From contig NZ_JABEQJ010000008.1 of assembly GCF_014174255.1 (NCBI RefSeq), positions 86,545-150,544 of the forward strand: a stretch of DNA of 64,000 nucleotides, read 5' to 3'. Below are positions 1 through 11,269 of the stretch, piece after piece. Numbering within the stretch: position 1 is the first letter of the stretch; every line of letters starts with the position of its first letter. The notes under the pieces are model-generated. The model was not told the DNA's origin, did not search any database, and was given only the letters and a program-made list of their open reading frames with translations. The translations under genes and the position numbers were made by a program. This DNA comes from Gluconacetobacter sacchari. GTDB lineage: Bacteria; Pseudomonadota; Alphaproteobacteria; Acetobacterales; Acetobacteraceae.

Positions 1-341
1 ACCATCAGCAGCGCGAAGCACAGCAGCAGGCGGCGCCCGTCCATCGCCTTGCCCAGCGTGGCGCCGGCCAGGGCGCCGGCCACGCCGCAACTGGCGAAGA
101 TCGCGGCGCATCGCCATTTGACGGTGGCCGCCCGCGCGTGCTGCGCCACCCCGGCCAGGGCGTTGACCGCCACCGCCAGCGCGCTGGTGCCGATGGCGAC
201 ATGCGGGTTGGCGACGCCGACGACATAGACCATCAGCGGCACCGCCAGAATCGATCCGCCGCCGCCGATCAGCCCCAGCGTGAAGCCGACCAGGACGCCG
301 GAGAGGATTTCCAGCGCCAGGTGGGCCAGGTGGGCGTGCAT
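1..341 (-). CDS. TauE/SafE family sulfite/anion exporter, N-terminal part
   Basis: Translating leftward from the ATG at 341 gives about 113 residues that run off the window. They start MHAHLAHLALEILSGVLVG and continue through a glycine-rich turn (LGLIGGGGSILAVPL) into further hydrophobic segments. The GGGGS turn after the first membrane helix is typical of TauE/SafE transporters, which export sulfite, sulfoacetate or related anions across the inner membrane. The start codon lies 1 base from the stop codon of the Blh-SQR fusion gene upstream, so the two are co-transcribed. In sulfide-oxidation loci this exporter is thought to remove the sulfite made by persulfide dioxygenase; that role is inferred here from neighbours. 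The C-terminal half is not visible. Confidence 0.85.
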   Translation of the reverse strand, partial: MHAHLAHLALEILSGVLVGFTLGLIGGGGSILAVPLMVYVVGVANPHVAIGTSALAVAVNALAGVAQHARAATVKWRCAAIFASCGVAGALAGATLGKAMDGRRLLLCFALLM

Positions 342-342
342 G

Positions 343-2025
343 TCAGGCGCCCGGGTTCGTTCGGGGCGCCACCATCAGTTCGTGCCCGCGCAGCATGGCG
401 TGCCAATAGAGCGGGGGCATGACCCTTTCCTTGAGGAACCATGCCAGGCGCGTGGGTTGCGTGCCGCGCAGCAGCCACGGCGGCAGGGTCGGCTCCAGCT
501 TTCCGCCATAGCCGAATTCGGCCAGCACGATCCGCCCGCGTTCCACCGTCAGCGGGCAGGCGCCGTAGCCGTCATAGGTGGCGACGGGCGCCTTGCCGTC
601 CAGCGTTGCCAGGACATTGACCGCCACCACGGGGGCCTGCTTGCGCACGGCGGCGGCGGTCTTGGCGTTGGAGGTGCCGGCGACGTCGCCCAGGGCGAAG
701 ACATCGGCGAAGCCGGTGTGGCGCAGGGTCGCGGGATCGACGGCGACGAAGCCGTCGGCGCCGGCCAGCGGGCTGGTGGCGACCACGGCGGGGGCGACCT
801 GGGGCGGGACGGCGTGCAGCATGTCGAAGCCGCGTTCGATGCGGGTCGTGCCCTCGGTGGTCGTGCGTTCGAAGGTGGCCATGCGCCGGTCGCCATCGAC
901 CGCCACTAGCCTGGAGCGCAGGGTCAGCTCGATGCCGTAGCGTTCGATATAGGCCATCAGCGGGGGCACGAAGGCGGGTACGCCGAACAGGGCGGGTGTC
1001 GCGGTGTCGAACGCGACCGTCATGTCCTTCAGCGCGCCGGCGCGACGCCAGGCATCGCAGGCCAGGTACATCGCCTTCTGCGGCGCGCCGGCGCATTTGA
1101 TCGGCATCGGCGGCTGGGTGAACAGGGCGGTGCCGCGTGCCAGGCCCCGCACCAGCTTCCAGGTATAGGGTGCGAGGTCGTAGCGGTAGTTGGACGTGAC
1201 GCCGTTGCGGCCGAGCGTTTCCTCCAGCCCCGGGATCGCCCGCCAGTCCAGAGTCAGCCCCGTGGCGACCACCAGCACGTCGTAGGACAGCGTGGCGCCG
1301 TCATCCAGCGCGACCTCGTGGCGGTCGGGCCGGAAGCCGGCCACGGCCTGGCGCACCCAGGTCGCGCCCGAGGGGATCAGGCCCTCTTCGGGGCGTTTCG
1401 TCTGTTCGGCGGTGAAGACGCCGCCGCCGACCAGGGTCCAGCCGGGCTGGTAGAAATGCGTGGCGGAGGGCTCGATGATGGCGACGGAGATGCCGGACCG
1501 GCGGCGCAGGATGCTGGCGGCGGTGGCCAGGCCCGCCGCGCCGCCGCCCGCGATCACGACATTGAAATGCCGGCCCGGCTTTGTCCCGGTCGCGGGGGCG
1601 GCTTGGCCGGCGGTCGCCAGGCGCGGTTCCAGCGGTGACAGGTCGATGCCGGCGGACCGGCCCGCCGCGAGGATGGCGTCGGCCGGCATCGTGCCCGCCT
1701 GCGCCAGCGCCCAGAGCCGGGCGGCCCGGCCGCCGCCCTGGCAATAGGCCAGCACCGGGCCCGGCATGGTGTCCAGCGCCGCGCGCATGGCCCGCACCGC
1801 GGCCTCGTCCGGCGTGCTGCCCGACGGGACGGGGATGGCGACGAAGGCCAGCCCCCGGTCGTGCGCCGCGCGCGCGATGTCTCCGGCCGGGGGCTGGCCG
1901 GCTTTCTCGCCGTCCGGACGGGCGCAGACGATCGCCTTGAACCCCGCGTCGGCGGCCTGGTCCACGTCGGCGGCCGACAATTGGGGAGAGACGGAAAACT
2001 GGGGTGTCAGGGAACGGAAGGACAT
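343..2025 (-). CDS. Blh phosphatase-like/sulfide:quinone oxidoreductase fusion
   Basis: A 560-residue two-domain protein. Residues 1 to about 130 form a DUF442/Blh (TIGR01244-type) phosphatase- or rhodanese-like domain with a loop starting at Cys95 and Arg100 (CQGGGR). Residues about 153-555 are an FAD-dependent oxidoreductase of the sulfide:quinone oxidoreductase type. The dinucleotide-binding GGGAAG is at 160-165, and KCAGAPQK at 310-317 contains the first redox cysteine, Cys311, as in human-type SQOR. The usual second cysteine, in the GDC motif, is replaced by valine (GDV, 446-448), although the following TSNAKTAAA context is kept. The likely role is oxidation of sulfide or persulfide at the membrane with electrons passed to quinone. 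It sits between the persulfide dioxygenase and the TauE/SafE exporter, all on the same strand. Confidence 0.85.
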   Translation of the reverse strand: MSFRSLTPQFSVSPQLSAADVDQAADAGFKAIVCARPDGEKAGQPPAGDIARAAHDRGLAFVAIPVPSGSTPDEAAVRAMRAALDTMPGPVLAYCQGGGRAARLWALAQAGTMPADAILAAGRSAGIDLSPLEPRLATAGQAAPATGTKPGRHFNVVIAGGGAAGLATAASILRRRSGISVAIIEPSATHFYQPGWTLVGGGVFTAEQTKRPEEGLIPSGATWVRQAVAGFRPDRHEVALDDGATLSYDVLVVATGLTLDWRAIPGLEETLGRNGVTSNYRYDLAPYTWKLVRGLARGTALFTQPPMPIKCAGAPQKAMYLACDAWRRAGALKDMTVAFDTATPALFGVPAFVPPLMAYIERYGIELTLRSRLVAVDGDRRMATFERTTTEGTTRIERGFDMLHAVPPQVAPAVVATSPLAGADGFVAVDPATLRHTGFADVFALGDVAGTSNAKTAAAVRKQAPVVAVNVLATLDGKAPVATYDGYGACPLTVERGRIVLAEFGYGGKLEPTLPPWLLRGTQPTRLAWFLKERVMPPLYWHAMLRGHELMVAPRTNPGA

Positions 2026-2064
2026 CGGTGGCGGACCTCGGGGGACGGAAGGAGAGGGGACGGA

Positions 2065-2991
2065 TCAGAGCGTGTCGATCGGGATCTTGATGTAGCGCGT
2101 GCCGTTGGATTCCGGCGCCGGCAGGCGGCCGCCGCGCATGTTGACCTGCACTGACGGCATGATCAGGTTGGGCAGGGAGAGGGTGGCGTCGCGCGCGGCG
2201 CGCATGGCGGTGAAACTGTCCTCGGCCACGCCGTCATGCACGTGGATGTTGCCCTGGCGTTCGGCGCCGATCGTGGTTTCCCACGCGAAATGGTCGCGGC
2301 CGGGGGCCTTGTAGTCGTGGCAGAGGAACAGGCGCGTCTCGTCCGGCAGCGACAGCAGGCGCCGGATCGAACGGTAGAGCTGGCGGGCGTCGCCGCCGGG
2401 GAAGTCGGCGCGCGCCGTCCCGTAATCGGGCATGAACAGCGTGTCGCCGATGAAGGCCGCGTCGCCGATGACGAAGGCCATGTCGGCGGGCGTGTGGCCG
2501 GGGACGTGCAGCGCGATCGTGGGGATGCGGCCGATGGCGAAGTGGTCGCCGTCGCGGAACAGATGGTCGAACTGCGAGCCGTCGCGCGCGAATTCGGTGC
2601 CGGCATTGAAGATCTTGCCGAACACGTCCTGCACGCGGACGATCTCGGCCCCGATGCCCAGCCTGCCGCCGAGCTGCTGCTGCAACCAGGGCGCGGCCGA
2701 CAGGTGGTCGGCATGGGCGTGGGTTTCGAGCTGCCACTGCACATGCAGCCCCTCGGCGCGGACGTAATCGACGATGCGCTGCGCCGAGCGGTGGCCGGTC
2801 CGGCCCGAGGCGGCATCATATTCCAGCACGCTGTCGATGATCGCGGCGTCGCCGGTCGCGGGGTCATGCACGACATGGCTGGCGGTGAAGGTTGCCTCGT
2901 CGAAGAAGGTCCGCACCGTCGGGCGGGGGATGGTTCCCTGCTTCGCATCTTGGATCTGGGACGCGGCTGCGGCCAGTGCGGGGTCGGACAT
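2065..2991 (-). CDS. MBL-fold persulfide dioxygenase (ETHE1/Blh-like)
   Basis: A 308-residue metallo-beta-lactamase-fold protein. The metal-binding motif HAHADH is at residues 91-96. Further expected ligands lie in VPGHTPADM (around residue 160), FIGDTLFMPDYG and the late LCHDY. ETHE1-type persulfide dioxygenases use a single iron to convert glutathione persulfide to sulfite and GSH; substrate assignment here rests on family and context. The long C-terminal stretch after LCHDY, ending in the conserved RLPAPESNGTRYIKIP, is typical of bacterial Blh-type members. It is the first gene of a leftward unit, with the SQR fusion 39 bases downstream, and is divergent from the peroxiredoxin-ArsR pair. 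Confidence 0.87.
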   Translation of the reverse strand: MSDPALAAAASQIQDAKQGTIPRPTVRTFFDEATFTASHVVHDPATGDAAIIDSVLEYDAASGRTGHRSAQRIVDYVRAEGLHVQWQLETHAHADHLSAAPWLQQQLGGRLGIGAEIVRVQDVFGKIFNAGTEFARDGSQFDHLFRDGDHFAIGRIPTIALHVPGHTPADMAFVIGDAAFIGDTLFMPDYGTARADFPGGDARQLYRSIRRLLSLPDETRLFLCHDYKAPGRDHFAWETTIGAERQGNIHVHDGVAEDSFTAMRAARDATLSLPNLIMPSVQVNMRGGRLPAPESNGTRYIKIPIDTL

Positions 2992-3006
2992 CGGGATTCT
3001 CCTGAC

Positions 3007-3056
3007 AATTAACGAAATTCATTAATTATCGTTTCATGGTTTATTTAATAATTAAA
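3007..3056. promoter_or_regulatory. Divergent promoter with two AT-rich palindromes, candidate ArsR operators
   Basis: Between the persulfide dioxygenase and the peroxiredoxin genes, in otherwise GC-rich DNA, lie two AT-rich inverted repeats. The first is AATTAA-N9-TTAATT at 3007-3027. The second is TTTAAT-A-ATTAAA at 3044-3056. Both fall where promoters for the two divergent units must lie, and one unit encodes an ArsR-family repressor. ArsR-family sulfide and persulfide regulators (BigR, SqrR) bind AT-rich dyads in the same setting. Binding is inference from position and symmetry. Confidence 0.5.
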
Positions 3057-3098
3057 CTGTCTTGCGTCAAGCCGGATCGTCCTTTTATGAAGGGGCGT

Positions 3099-3746
3099 AT
3101 GATCGATCCTGTTCCTCTCCCCCGCGTCGCCGTGCCGCCGAAGATCGGGGATGCCGCGCCGGATTTCACCGCCCGGACCACGCAGGGCCGGCTGCGGCTG
3201 AGCGACCTGCGCGGGCGGTGGGTGCTGCTGTTTTCGCATCCGGCGGATTTCACGCCCGTCTGCACCAGCGAGTTCCTGGCCTTCGCGGCGTCGTTCGAGC
3301 GGTTCCACGCCTTGAACTGCGCCCTGCTGGGCCTGTCGGTGGACAGCCTGTCCGCGCATCTGGCGTGGGTGGAGGCGATCCGCGCCCAGTTCGGGGTGAC
3401 GATTCCCTTTCCGATCATCGAGGACCCGTCGATGGCGATCGCCCGGGCCTATGGCATGCTGGACGCGACGGCGGAGAGCAGCGCCACCGTCCGGGCGGTG
3501 CATGCGATCGACCCCGAGGGGGTGATCCGCGCCATTATCTGGTATCCGATGTCGGTCGGCCGGTCGGTGGCGGAAATGCTGCGGCTGGTGGCGGCGTTGC
3601 AGAAGGTGACGACGGAGGACGTGCTGACGCCGGAGGGCTGGATGCCGGGCTGCGACACCGTGCTGCCCGCCGTCCAGACCCAGCGGGACGCGGTGGCGGC
3701 CGGGCCGGCCTGGTTCCTGCGGACGCGGCCGGATACCGGCGTGTGA
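3099..3746 (+). CDS. 1-Cys (Prx6-type) peroxiredoxin
   Basis: A 215-residue AhpC/TSA-family peroxiredoxin. The peroxidatic cysteine is Cys55 in the motif PVCTSEF, preceded by the usual FSHPADFTP. The long C-terminal part (IIWYPMSVGRS, then a TEDVLTPEGWMPG segment) is characteristic of the Prx6 group. It reduces peroxides and, in sulfur loci, possibly persulfides. I start it at MIDPVPLP because a purine-rich AAGGGG lies just upstream and the earlier in-frame codons encode no conserved residues. The last codons overlap the ArsR start (GTGTGA), indicating translational coupling. Linkage with SQR and persulfide dioxygenase suggests a role in reactive sulfur stress. Confidence 0.85.
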   Translation: MIDPVPLPRVAVPPKIGDAAPDFTARTTQGRLRLSDLRGRWVLLFSHPADFTPVCTSEFLAFAASFERFHALNCALLGLSVDSLSAHLAWVEAIRAQFGVTIPFPIIEDPSMAIARAYGMLDATAESSATVRAVHAIDPEGVIRAIIWYPMSVGRSVAEMLRLVAALQKVTTEDVLTPEGWMPGCDTVLPAVQTQRDAVAAGPAWFLRTRPDTGV

Positions 3747-4192
3747 GCGGCCTGACGCCGGACGAGGCCGGGAGGCTGGCCGAGCGGCTGAAACTGTTCG
3801 CCCAGCCGCAGCGGTTGCGGATCCTGTCGCTGCTGCTTGGCGGGGCGCGTGCCGTCAGCGTGCTGGAGAGCGAGACCGGCATCGGGCAGCCGGTGCTGAG
3901 CCAGCAGCTTGGCGCGCTGCGCCGGGCGGGGGTTTTGCGTTGCGAGAGGGAATCCCGTTCGATCGTCTACAGTTTCCAGAATGACGTGGAAATGGAGCGG
4001 GCGCGCGGGTTGCTCGGGCTGCTGGAGGCGCCGGGCGATGGTCGCGCGGCATCGGCGTGGCGGCGCGGGATGCCGGCGACGCGGGAGGAGGCCGGCGCCG
4101 TGTTCGCGCGCGTGGAAGGGCGCGAGGGGGTTGAACAGGGCGTCGGCGCCCTGTCCGCTCGGCCCATGAATGACGAGGGGTGGAGCGGGTGA
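3743..4192 (+). CDS. ArsR-family transcriptional regulator
   Basis: A 149-residue protein starting at a GTG that overlaps the peroxiredoxin stop codon. Residues 8 to about 90 form a winged-helix ArsR domain: FAQPQRLRILSLLLGG, then the recognition helix region GQPVLSQQLGALRRAGVL, then the wing (RESRSIVYSF). The sulfide sensors BigR and SqrR of this family sense through a pair of cysteines. Here I see only one cysteine, in LRCERES, and ILS replaces the ILC seen in BigR. The tail beyond residue 100 is Gly/Ala/Arg-rich and not conserved in ArsR proteins. It probably controls the divergent sulfide locus, but the sensing chemistry must differ from the dithiol switch. Confidence 0.82.
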   Translation: MSGLTPDEAGRLAERLKLFAQPQRLRILSLLLGGARAVSVLESETGIGQPVLSQQLGALRRAGVLRCERESRSIVYSFQNDVEMERARGLLGLLEAPGDGRAASAWRRGMPATREEAGAVFARVEGREGVEQGVGALSARPMNDEGWSG

Positions 4193-4306
4193 TGGCGGCG
4201 GGCTGGCTCCGCTGCCGATCGAGGCATGGGCGCGGATGCCGTGCGGTCGGTCTACAGGACCGAAACCTCCGCCGATGGGATCACGCGAACGGTTTTGGGG
4301 CCGGCG

Positions 4307-4756
4307 TCATCGGTTGGTGATCCAGAGGGCCATTCCTCTTGCATCCGGCAAGACATTCTCGAAACCGAAACGTTCGTAAAGCTGCCAGGCGTCCGCGTTG
4401 GCTATCAGGCTGACATAGGTTTCGGCGGGAACGGTGGCGCGTATATGGCGCATGATCGCGTCCACGATCGCGGACCCGATTCCTCGCCCCTGATGGGCGG
4501 GATCGACGGCGATGTCGACGATATGGATAAAGAGCGCGCCGTCGCCGATCATCCGTCCCATTCCGACGATGTCGGAATCATGCGCGACATGCACGCCATG
4601 GAGCGTATGGGGCAGGCCCGCCCTGGCCGCGCGCAGGCTGCGCGGGCTCAGACCGCTTGTTTCACGCAGGCGGCAATAGGTCGCGGCGTCGGGCGGCCCC
4701 GCGCGGAAGGCGTATCCCGCGGGCAGGGGAGGGTCGTTTTGGAGGCCGAAAGACAT
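4307..4756 (-). CDS. GNAT family N-acetyltransferase
   Basis: A 149-residue acetyltransferase. The acetyl-CoA pyrophosphate-binding motif is HQGRGIGSAI (around residues 87-96), preceded by the beta strand IVDIAVDP and followed by NADAWQLYERFGFE, the typical GNAT C-terminal motif. The substrate cannot be inferred. It is a single gene, with 114 bases to the ArsR gene on one side and 295 bases to the efflux operon on the other. Nothing in those flanks looks like another gene. Confidence 0.85.
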   Translation of the reverse strand: MSFGLQNDPPLPAGYAFRAGPPDAATYCRLRETSGLSPRSLRAARAGLPHTLHGVHVAHDSDIVGMGRMIGDGALFIHIVDIAVDPAHQGRGIGSAIVDAIMRHIRATVPAETYVSLIANADAWQLYERFGFENVLPDARGMALWITNR

Positions 4757-5031
4757 GAGGGCTGTTTCCTTGGAGAAATTTCCCCATCGTCAGCCTGATC
4801 GATCGCTCGGATAAAATGACTCGATGCAAGCCGACTGATGCGGCTTGAGTCATGAAACGAGACCTTACGCCGCTCCGGAAACGGAGCGCCACCAGGAACC
4901 GATTGCGGTGGTGATTGCGTGGGTCATGCTTTCATCCCTGCCATAGTCGGAATTTTTACGCAATTGCGGATGGTGGACCCCGCCGTCTTTCGCTGGAGCG
5001 CGGCGTTCCGGCGGACGGCGGGTGATCGGCT

Positions 5032-5047
5032 GCCCCGCGAGCGGGGC
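5032..5047 (-). terminator. GC hairpin after the efflux operon, possible terminator
   Basis: GCCCCG-CGAG-CGGGGC forms a six-pair stem with a four-base loop, 5 bases past the stop codon of the outer-membrane efflux gene read leftward. No run of T follows on that strand, so intrinsic termination is only suggested. The rest of the 295-base gap up to the GNAT gene holds no ORF I can support. Confidence 0.4.
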
Positions 5048-5051
5048 GGGA

Positions 5052-6509
5052 TTACAGGATATGGCCCATGGCCGAGGCGGTCGGGCGGGGCGGCACGGTG
5101 CTGGTCCAGCCGCCGCCCAGGGCCTTGTACAGGGTGACGCTGTTGGCCAGGGTCTGGAGCTGCGTGGTGATGCCGCCGAGGCGGGCGGTGTACAGGTCTC
5201 GCTGCGCGATCAGGGTGGAGAGGTACGGGTCGTAGCCCGCGCGGAAGCGCGTGATGGCCAGGTGGTATTGCCGGTCGTTGGAGGCGATCAGGGCGTTCTG
5301 GGCCTGGAGCTGTTTCAGATAGGTGTCACGGCCGGCCAGGGCGTCGGCGACTTCGCGGAACGCGGTCTGGATCGTCTTTTCGTAGCGGGCGATTTCCTCC
5401 TTCCTGCGGGCTTTCGCGATGCGGAGCTGGGCCGTCAGGCGGCCGGCGTCGAACAGCGGCAGCGTGATCTGGGGTGCGACGTTCCAGGCGCCCATGCCGC
5501 CCTGGAACAGGCGGGTGATGTTGTTGCTGGCGGTGCCGTTGGCCGCCGTGATCTGGATCTTGGGGAAGAACTCGGCACGGGCCGAGCCGATATCGTCGTT
5601 GGCCGCGCGCAGTACGTCCTCCGCCGAGAGGATGTCGGGGCGGCGGGCGATCATGTCCGACGGCAGGCCGGCGGGGATTTCGGGAAAGGCCGTGACGGCG
5701 TCGAGCGATGTGAGGGATTGCAGGGCCCGCGTCGTGGCGTCGTCCAGCGGGGTGCCGACCAGCAGCGTCAACTGGTCCAGGGCCTGGGCGCGTTGGCGCG
5801 TATAGACCTGCAAGCTGGTTTCGGTGTCGTGCAGCGCGGATTCCGCCTGTGCCACGTCCAGCGCCGTGACCGTGCCGGTCAGGGCCGCCTGCCGGACCAG
5901 GTCGTAGGTGCGCTGGCGGCTGTCCAGCACCTGCTGCGTGACCAGAACCGCCTGGTTGTCGGCCACCCAGGTCAGCATGCCCGACGCCACGGCGGCGATC
6001 AGGCTGAGCTGCATGTTCTCGCGGTTGAGGGCGTCGGCCATGTAGCGGTCGAACGCGGCCTGCGAGGCGCTGCGGATGCGGCCCCACAGATCGACCTCGT
6101 AGGCCGAGACGCCGAAGCCCACCGCGTATTGCCGCATGAAGAACGCGCCGTTGGTCTGCGACAGGCTCCAGATCTTGGCATATTCCTTCTGGACGTTGGC
6201 GAGCGCGCCGCCGTTCAGGGTGGGGAACAGGGCCGCGTTTTCGATGTCGAACTGCGCGCTGGCGGCCTCGACCTGATGCTGGGCGATCCGCAGATCCTGG
6301 TTGTTGGCCAGGGCCTGGTCGATCAGGCGCCGCATCACCGGGTCGCGGTAGAAATGCCGCCAGTCGGGCTGGCCGATGCCGCCAGCCGCCGCGTTGCCGC
6401 CGGGCCATGCCGCGGCGATGACGGGGGCGGGGCGGTGATAGGCCGGGATCATGGTGCAGCCGGTCAGCAGCAGGGCAACGCCGGCGGCGAGGAATCGGGT
6501 GGGCCGCAC
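5052..6509 (-). CDS. NodT-family RND efflux outer-membrane lipoprotein
   Basis: A 485-residue TolC-like outer-membrane factor. The N-terminus is a lipoprotein signal with lipobox LLTGC, so Cys18 would be lipidated. Two OEP repeats follow; recognisable landmarks are WRHFYRDPVMRRLIDQAL in the first half and GLPSDMIARRPDI in the second, both typical of NodT proteins. It forms the outer-membrane channel of the tripartite pump encoded just upstream, and is the last gene of the operon, only 2 bases after the adaptor gene. Substrates cannot be deduced. Confidence 0.92.
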   Translation of the reverse strand: MRPTRFLAAGVALLLTGCTMIPAYHRPAPVIAAAWPGGNAAAGGIGQPDWRHFYRDPVMRRLIDQALANNQDLRIAQHQVEAASAQFDIENAALFPTLNGGALANVQKEYAKIWSLSQTNGAFFMRQYAVGFGVSAYEVDLWGRIRSASQAAFDRYMADALNRENMQLSLIAAVASGMLTWVADNQAVLVTQQVLDSRQRTYDLVRQAALTGTVTALDVAQAESALHDTETSLQVYTRQRAQALDQLTLLVGTPLDDATTRALQSLTSLDAVTAFPEIPAGLPSDMIARRPDILSAEDVLRAANDDIGSARAEFFPKIQITAANGTASNNITRLFQGGMGAWNVAPQITLPLFDAGRLTAQLRIAKARRKEEIARYEKTIQTAFREVADALAGRDTYLKQLQAQNALIASNDRQYHLAITRFRAGYDPYLSTLIAQRDLYTARLGGITTQLQTLANSVTLYKALGGGWTSTVPPRPTASAMGHIL

Positions 6510-6511
6510 CG

Positions 6512-7679
6512 TCAGGCTCCCTTCGTTTCGGCATCTTGGTGGGGGGCGACGGGGCTGCCGTCATGCAGGGCGGAGGGGGGGTGGACCACCAGTTGGCTGC
6601 CGTCGGGCAGGCCGCCGAGGATTTCGATCCGGTCGCCGTAATCGCGCCCCACGGCGACGTGGCGGATGGTGACGCGGTTGTCGGGCGAGACCGTTGCGAC
6701 CGACAGCCCGTCGGCCTCGTAATTCAGGGCTTCCGCCGGGATCAGCGTGACGCCGGCCGTGCGCGGCAGGTCGAAATGGATGCTGGCGTAGAGGCCGGCC
6801 GCCAGGCGGCCGTCCGGATTGTCCAGTTCGATTTCCACCGGCAGCATGCGGCTGTCGCGTTCCAGCGCGTGGCCGGTGCGGGTGACGGTGCCGGCGACGC
6901 GCAGGTCGGGCCGCGCGGGCAGCGAGAGCGCGGCCTGGGTGCCGATCGCGATGCCGGTGGCCTGGTCCTGCGGCACGTGGACGCGCACGCGCAGGCGGTC
7001 GGTGCGCGCCACGGTGAACAGCGGTGCCGCCTGGACGTTGTCGGCGTTGACCAGATCACCGACCTCGACCGTGCGGGCGGTGACCACGCCGTCGAAGGGC
7101 GCGGTGACGGTGGTGTAGGCCTGGCGCTGGGCCATTTCGGCCAGGGCGGCGCGGGCGGCGTCCTGTTCGGCCAGGCGGGCCTGCTGGGTGATGCGATCGA
7201 CATCGAAATTCTGCCGGCTGACGGCGCCGCCGCCGACCAGGCCCGCCGAGCGCCGCGCCGTGACGCGCGCCAGGTCGAGGTCGGCCTGGGCCTGGGCCAG
7301 GGCGGCCTGTGCATGGGCGACCTGCCGGTCCAGTTCCGGGGCGCGGATGATCGCGAGTACCTGGCCGGCCTTGACCGGGGTGCCGATATCGACGAACCGC
7401 TTTTCGACATAGCCCGAGGCGCGGGCGCCGATCGCCGCGGTTTCCAGCGGGGCGGTCTCGCCCGGGAGGTCCAGCGCGACCGGGGAGCGGTCGGCGTGGA
7501 CGATCATCGTCCGCACCTCCGGCACCTGGTCGCGGCGGGTGTCGGCCAGCGCCCGCACGGCGCGGGCGCGCTCGACATGCGTCACCGCGCCGTAGCCCAG
7601 CAGGGCCGCCAGGCCGAGGCCGATCGCGGTGCCGGTCGCGCGGCCGCCGCGCGAGGGGGGAGCGGACGGGGAAGAGATG

Positions 7680-7687
<8 letters not shown>
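6512..7687 (-). CDS. RND efflux periplasmic adaptor (HlyD/MFP family)
   Basis: A 391-residue membrane-fusion protein starting at MSDISSPSAP. That ATG overlaps the pump gene stop by 8 bases (ATGTCTGA), which favours it over a TTG five codons earlier. One N-terminal membrane helix (GLGLAALLGYGAVTHV) is followed by the biotinyl-lipoyl half-motifs (ARASGYVEKRFVDIGTPVKAGQ and TTVTAPFDGVV as short landmarks), an alpha-helical hairpin rich in Ala/Gln, and a beta-barrel domain. It links the inner-membrane pump to the outer-membrane lipoprotein. Operon order is pump, adaptor, channel. Confidence 0.93.
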
Positions 7688-10865
<3,178 letters not shown>

Positions 10866-10993
10866 AGGGTCTCTCTATGCGATGGATGGAGGAGCGAGGT
10901 GCGCTCCGGAGATGCCGGGTGGGCCCGTCCGCCATCGTGGCGTCCTGTCGATTATCAGACCGATACGGAGGGCGCCCGGCGCAGGCTTGCGGG

Positions 10994-11063
10994 GATCATG
11001 CAACCCTTGGCGGGACGGGTGGTAGAGCGATCCGCCCCGGTTATTGCATGATCCTGCATGATG
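10994..11063. promoter_or_regulatory. Thrice-repeated TTGCATGATC motif between efflux operon and AraC gene
   Basis: The 404-base gap between the pump start and the AraC start holds GATCATGCAA at 10994-11003 and its exact reverse complement TTGCATGATC at 11044-11053. A third copy, CTGCATGATG, follows in direct tandem at 11054-11063. The two tandem copies are 10 bases apart, one helical turn, the usual spacing for an AraC-family dimer or two half-sites. The inverted distal copy could support looping. This is probably the operator of the divergent AraC regulator; the motif and spacing are seen directly, the binding is inferred. The rest of the gap shows no gene. Confidence 0.5.
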
Positions 11064-11269
11064 GGTGCGGCAATGTGAAAAAGCCGCAATGCGCGTTGTG
11101 ATTACGTGACTGTATATGAATATGAAATTTATTATTTTTTGTGGGCTTCCGTTCCACGGTAATACGATTCGATCAAATGCTTGCACGATCCGCGCGGAGG
11201 GGAGGAATGTTCTCGGTGATCGGATCGGATATGCGGTATGGGGACCGGGAAGCTGGCGAGGAGGGAAGG

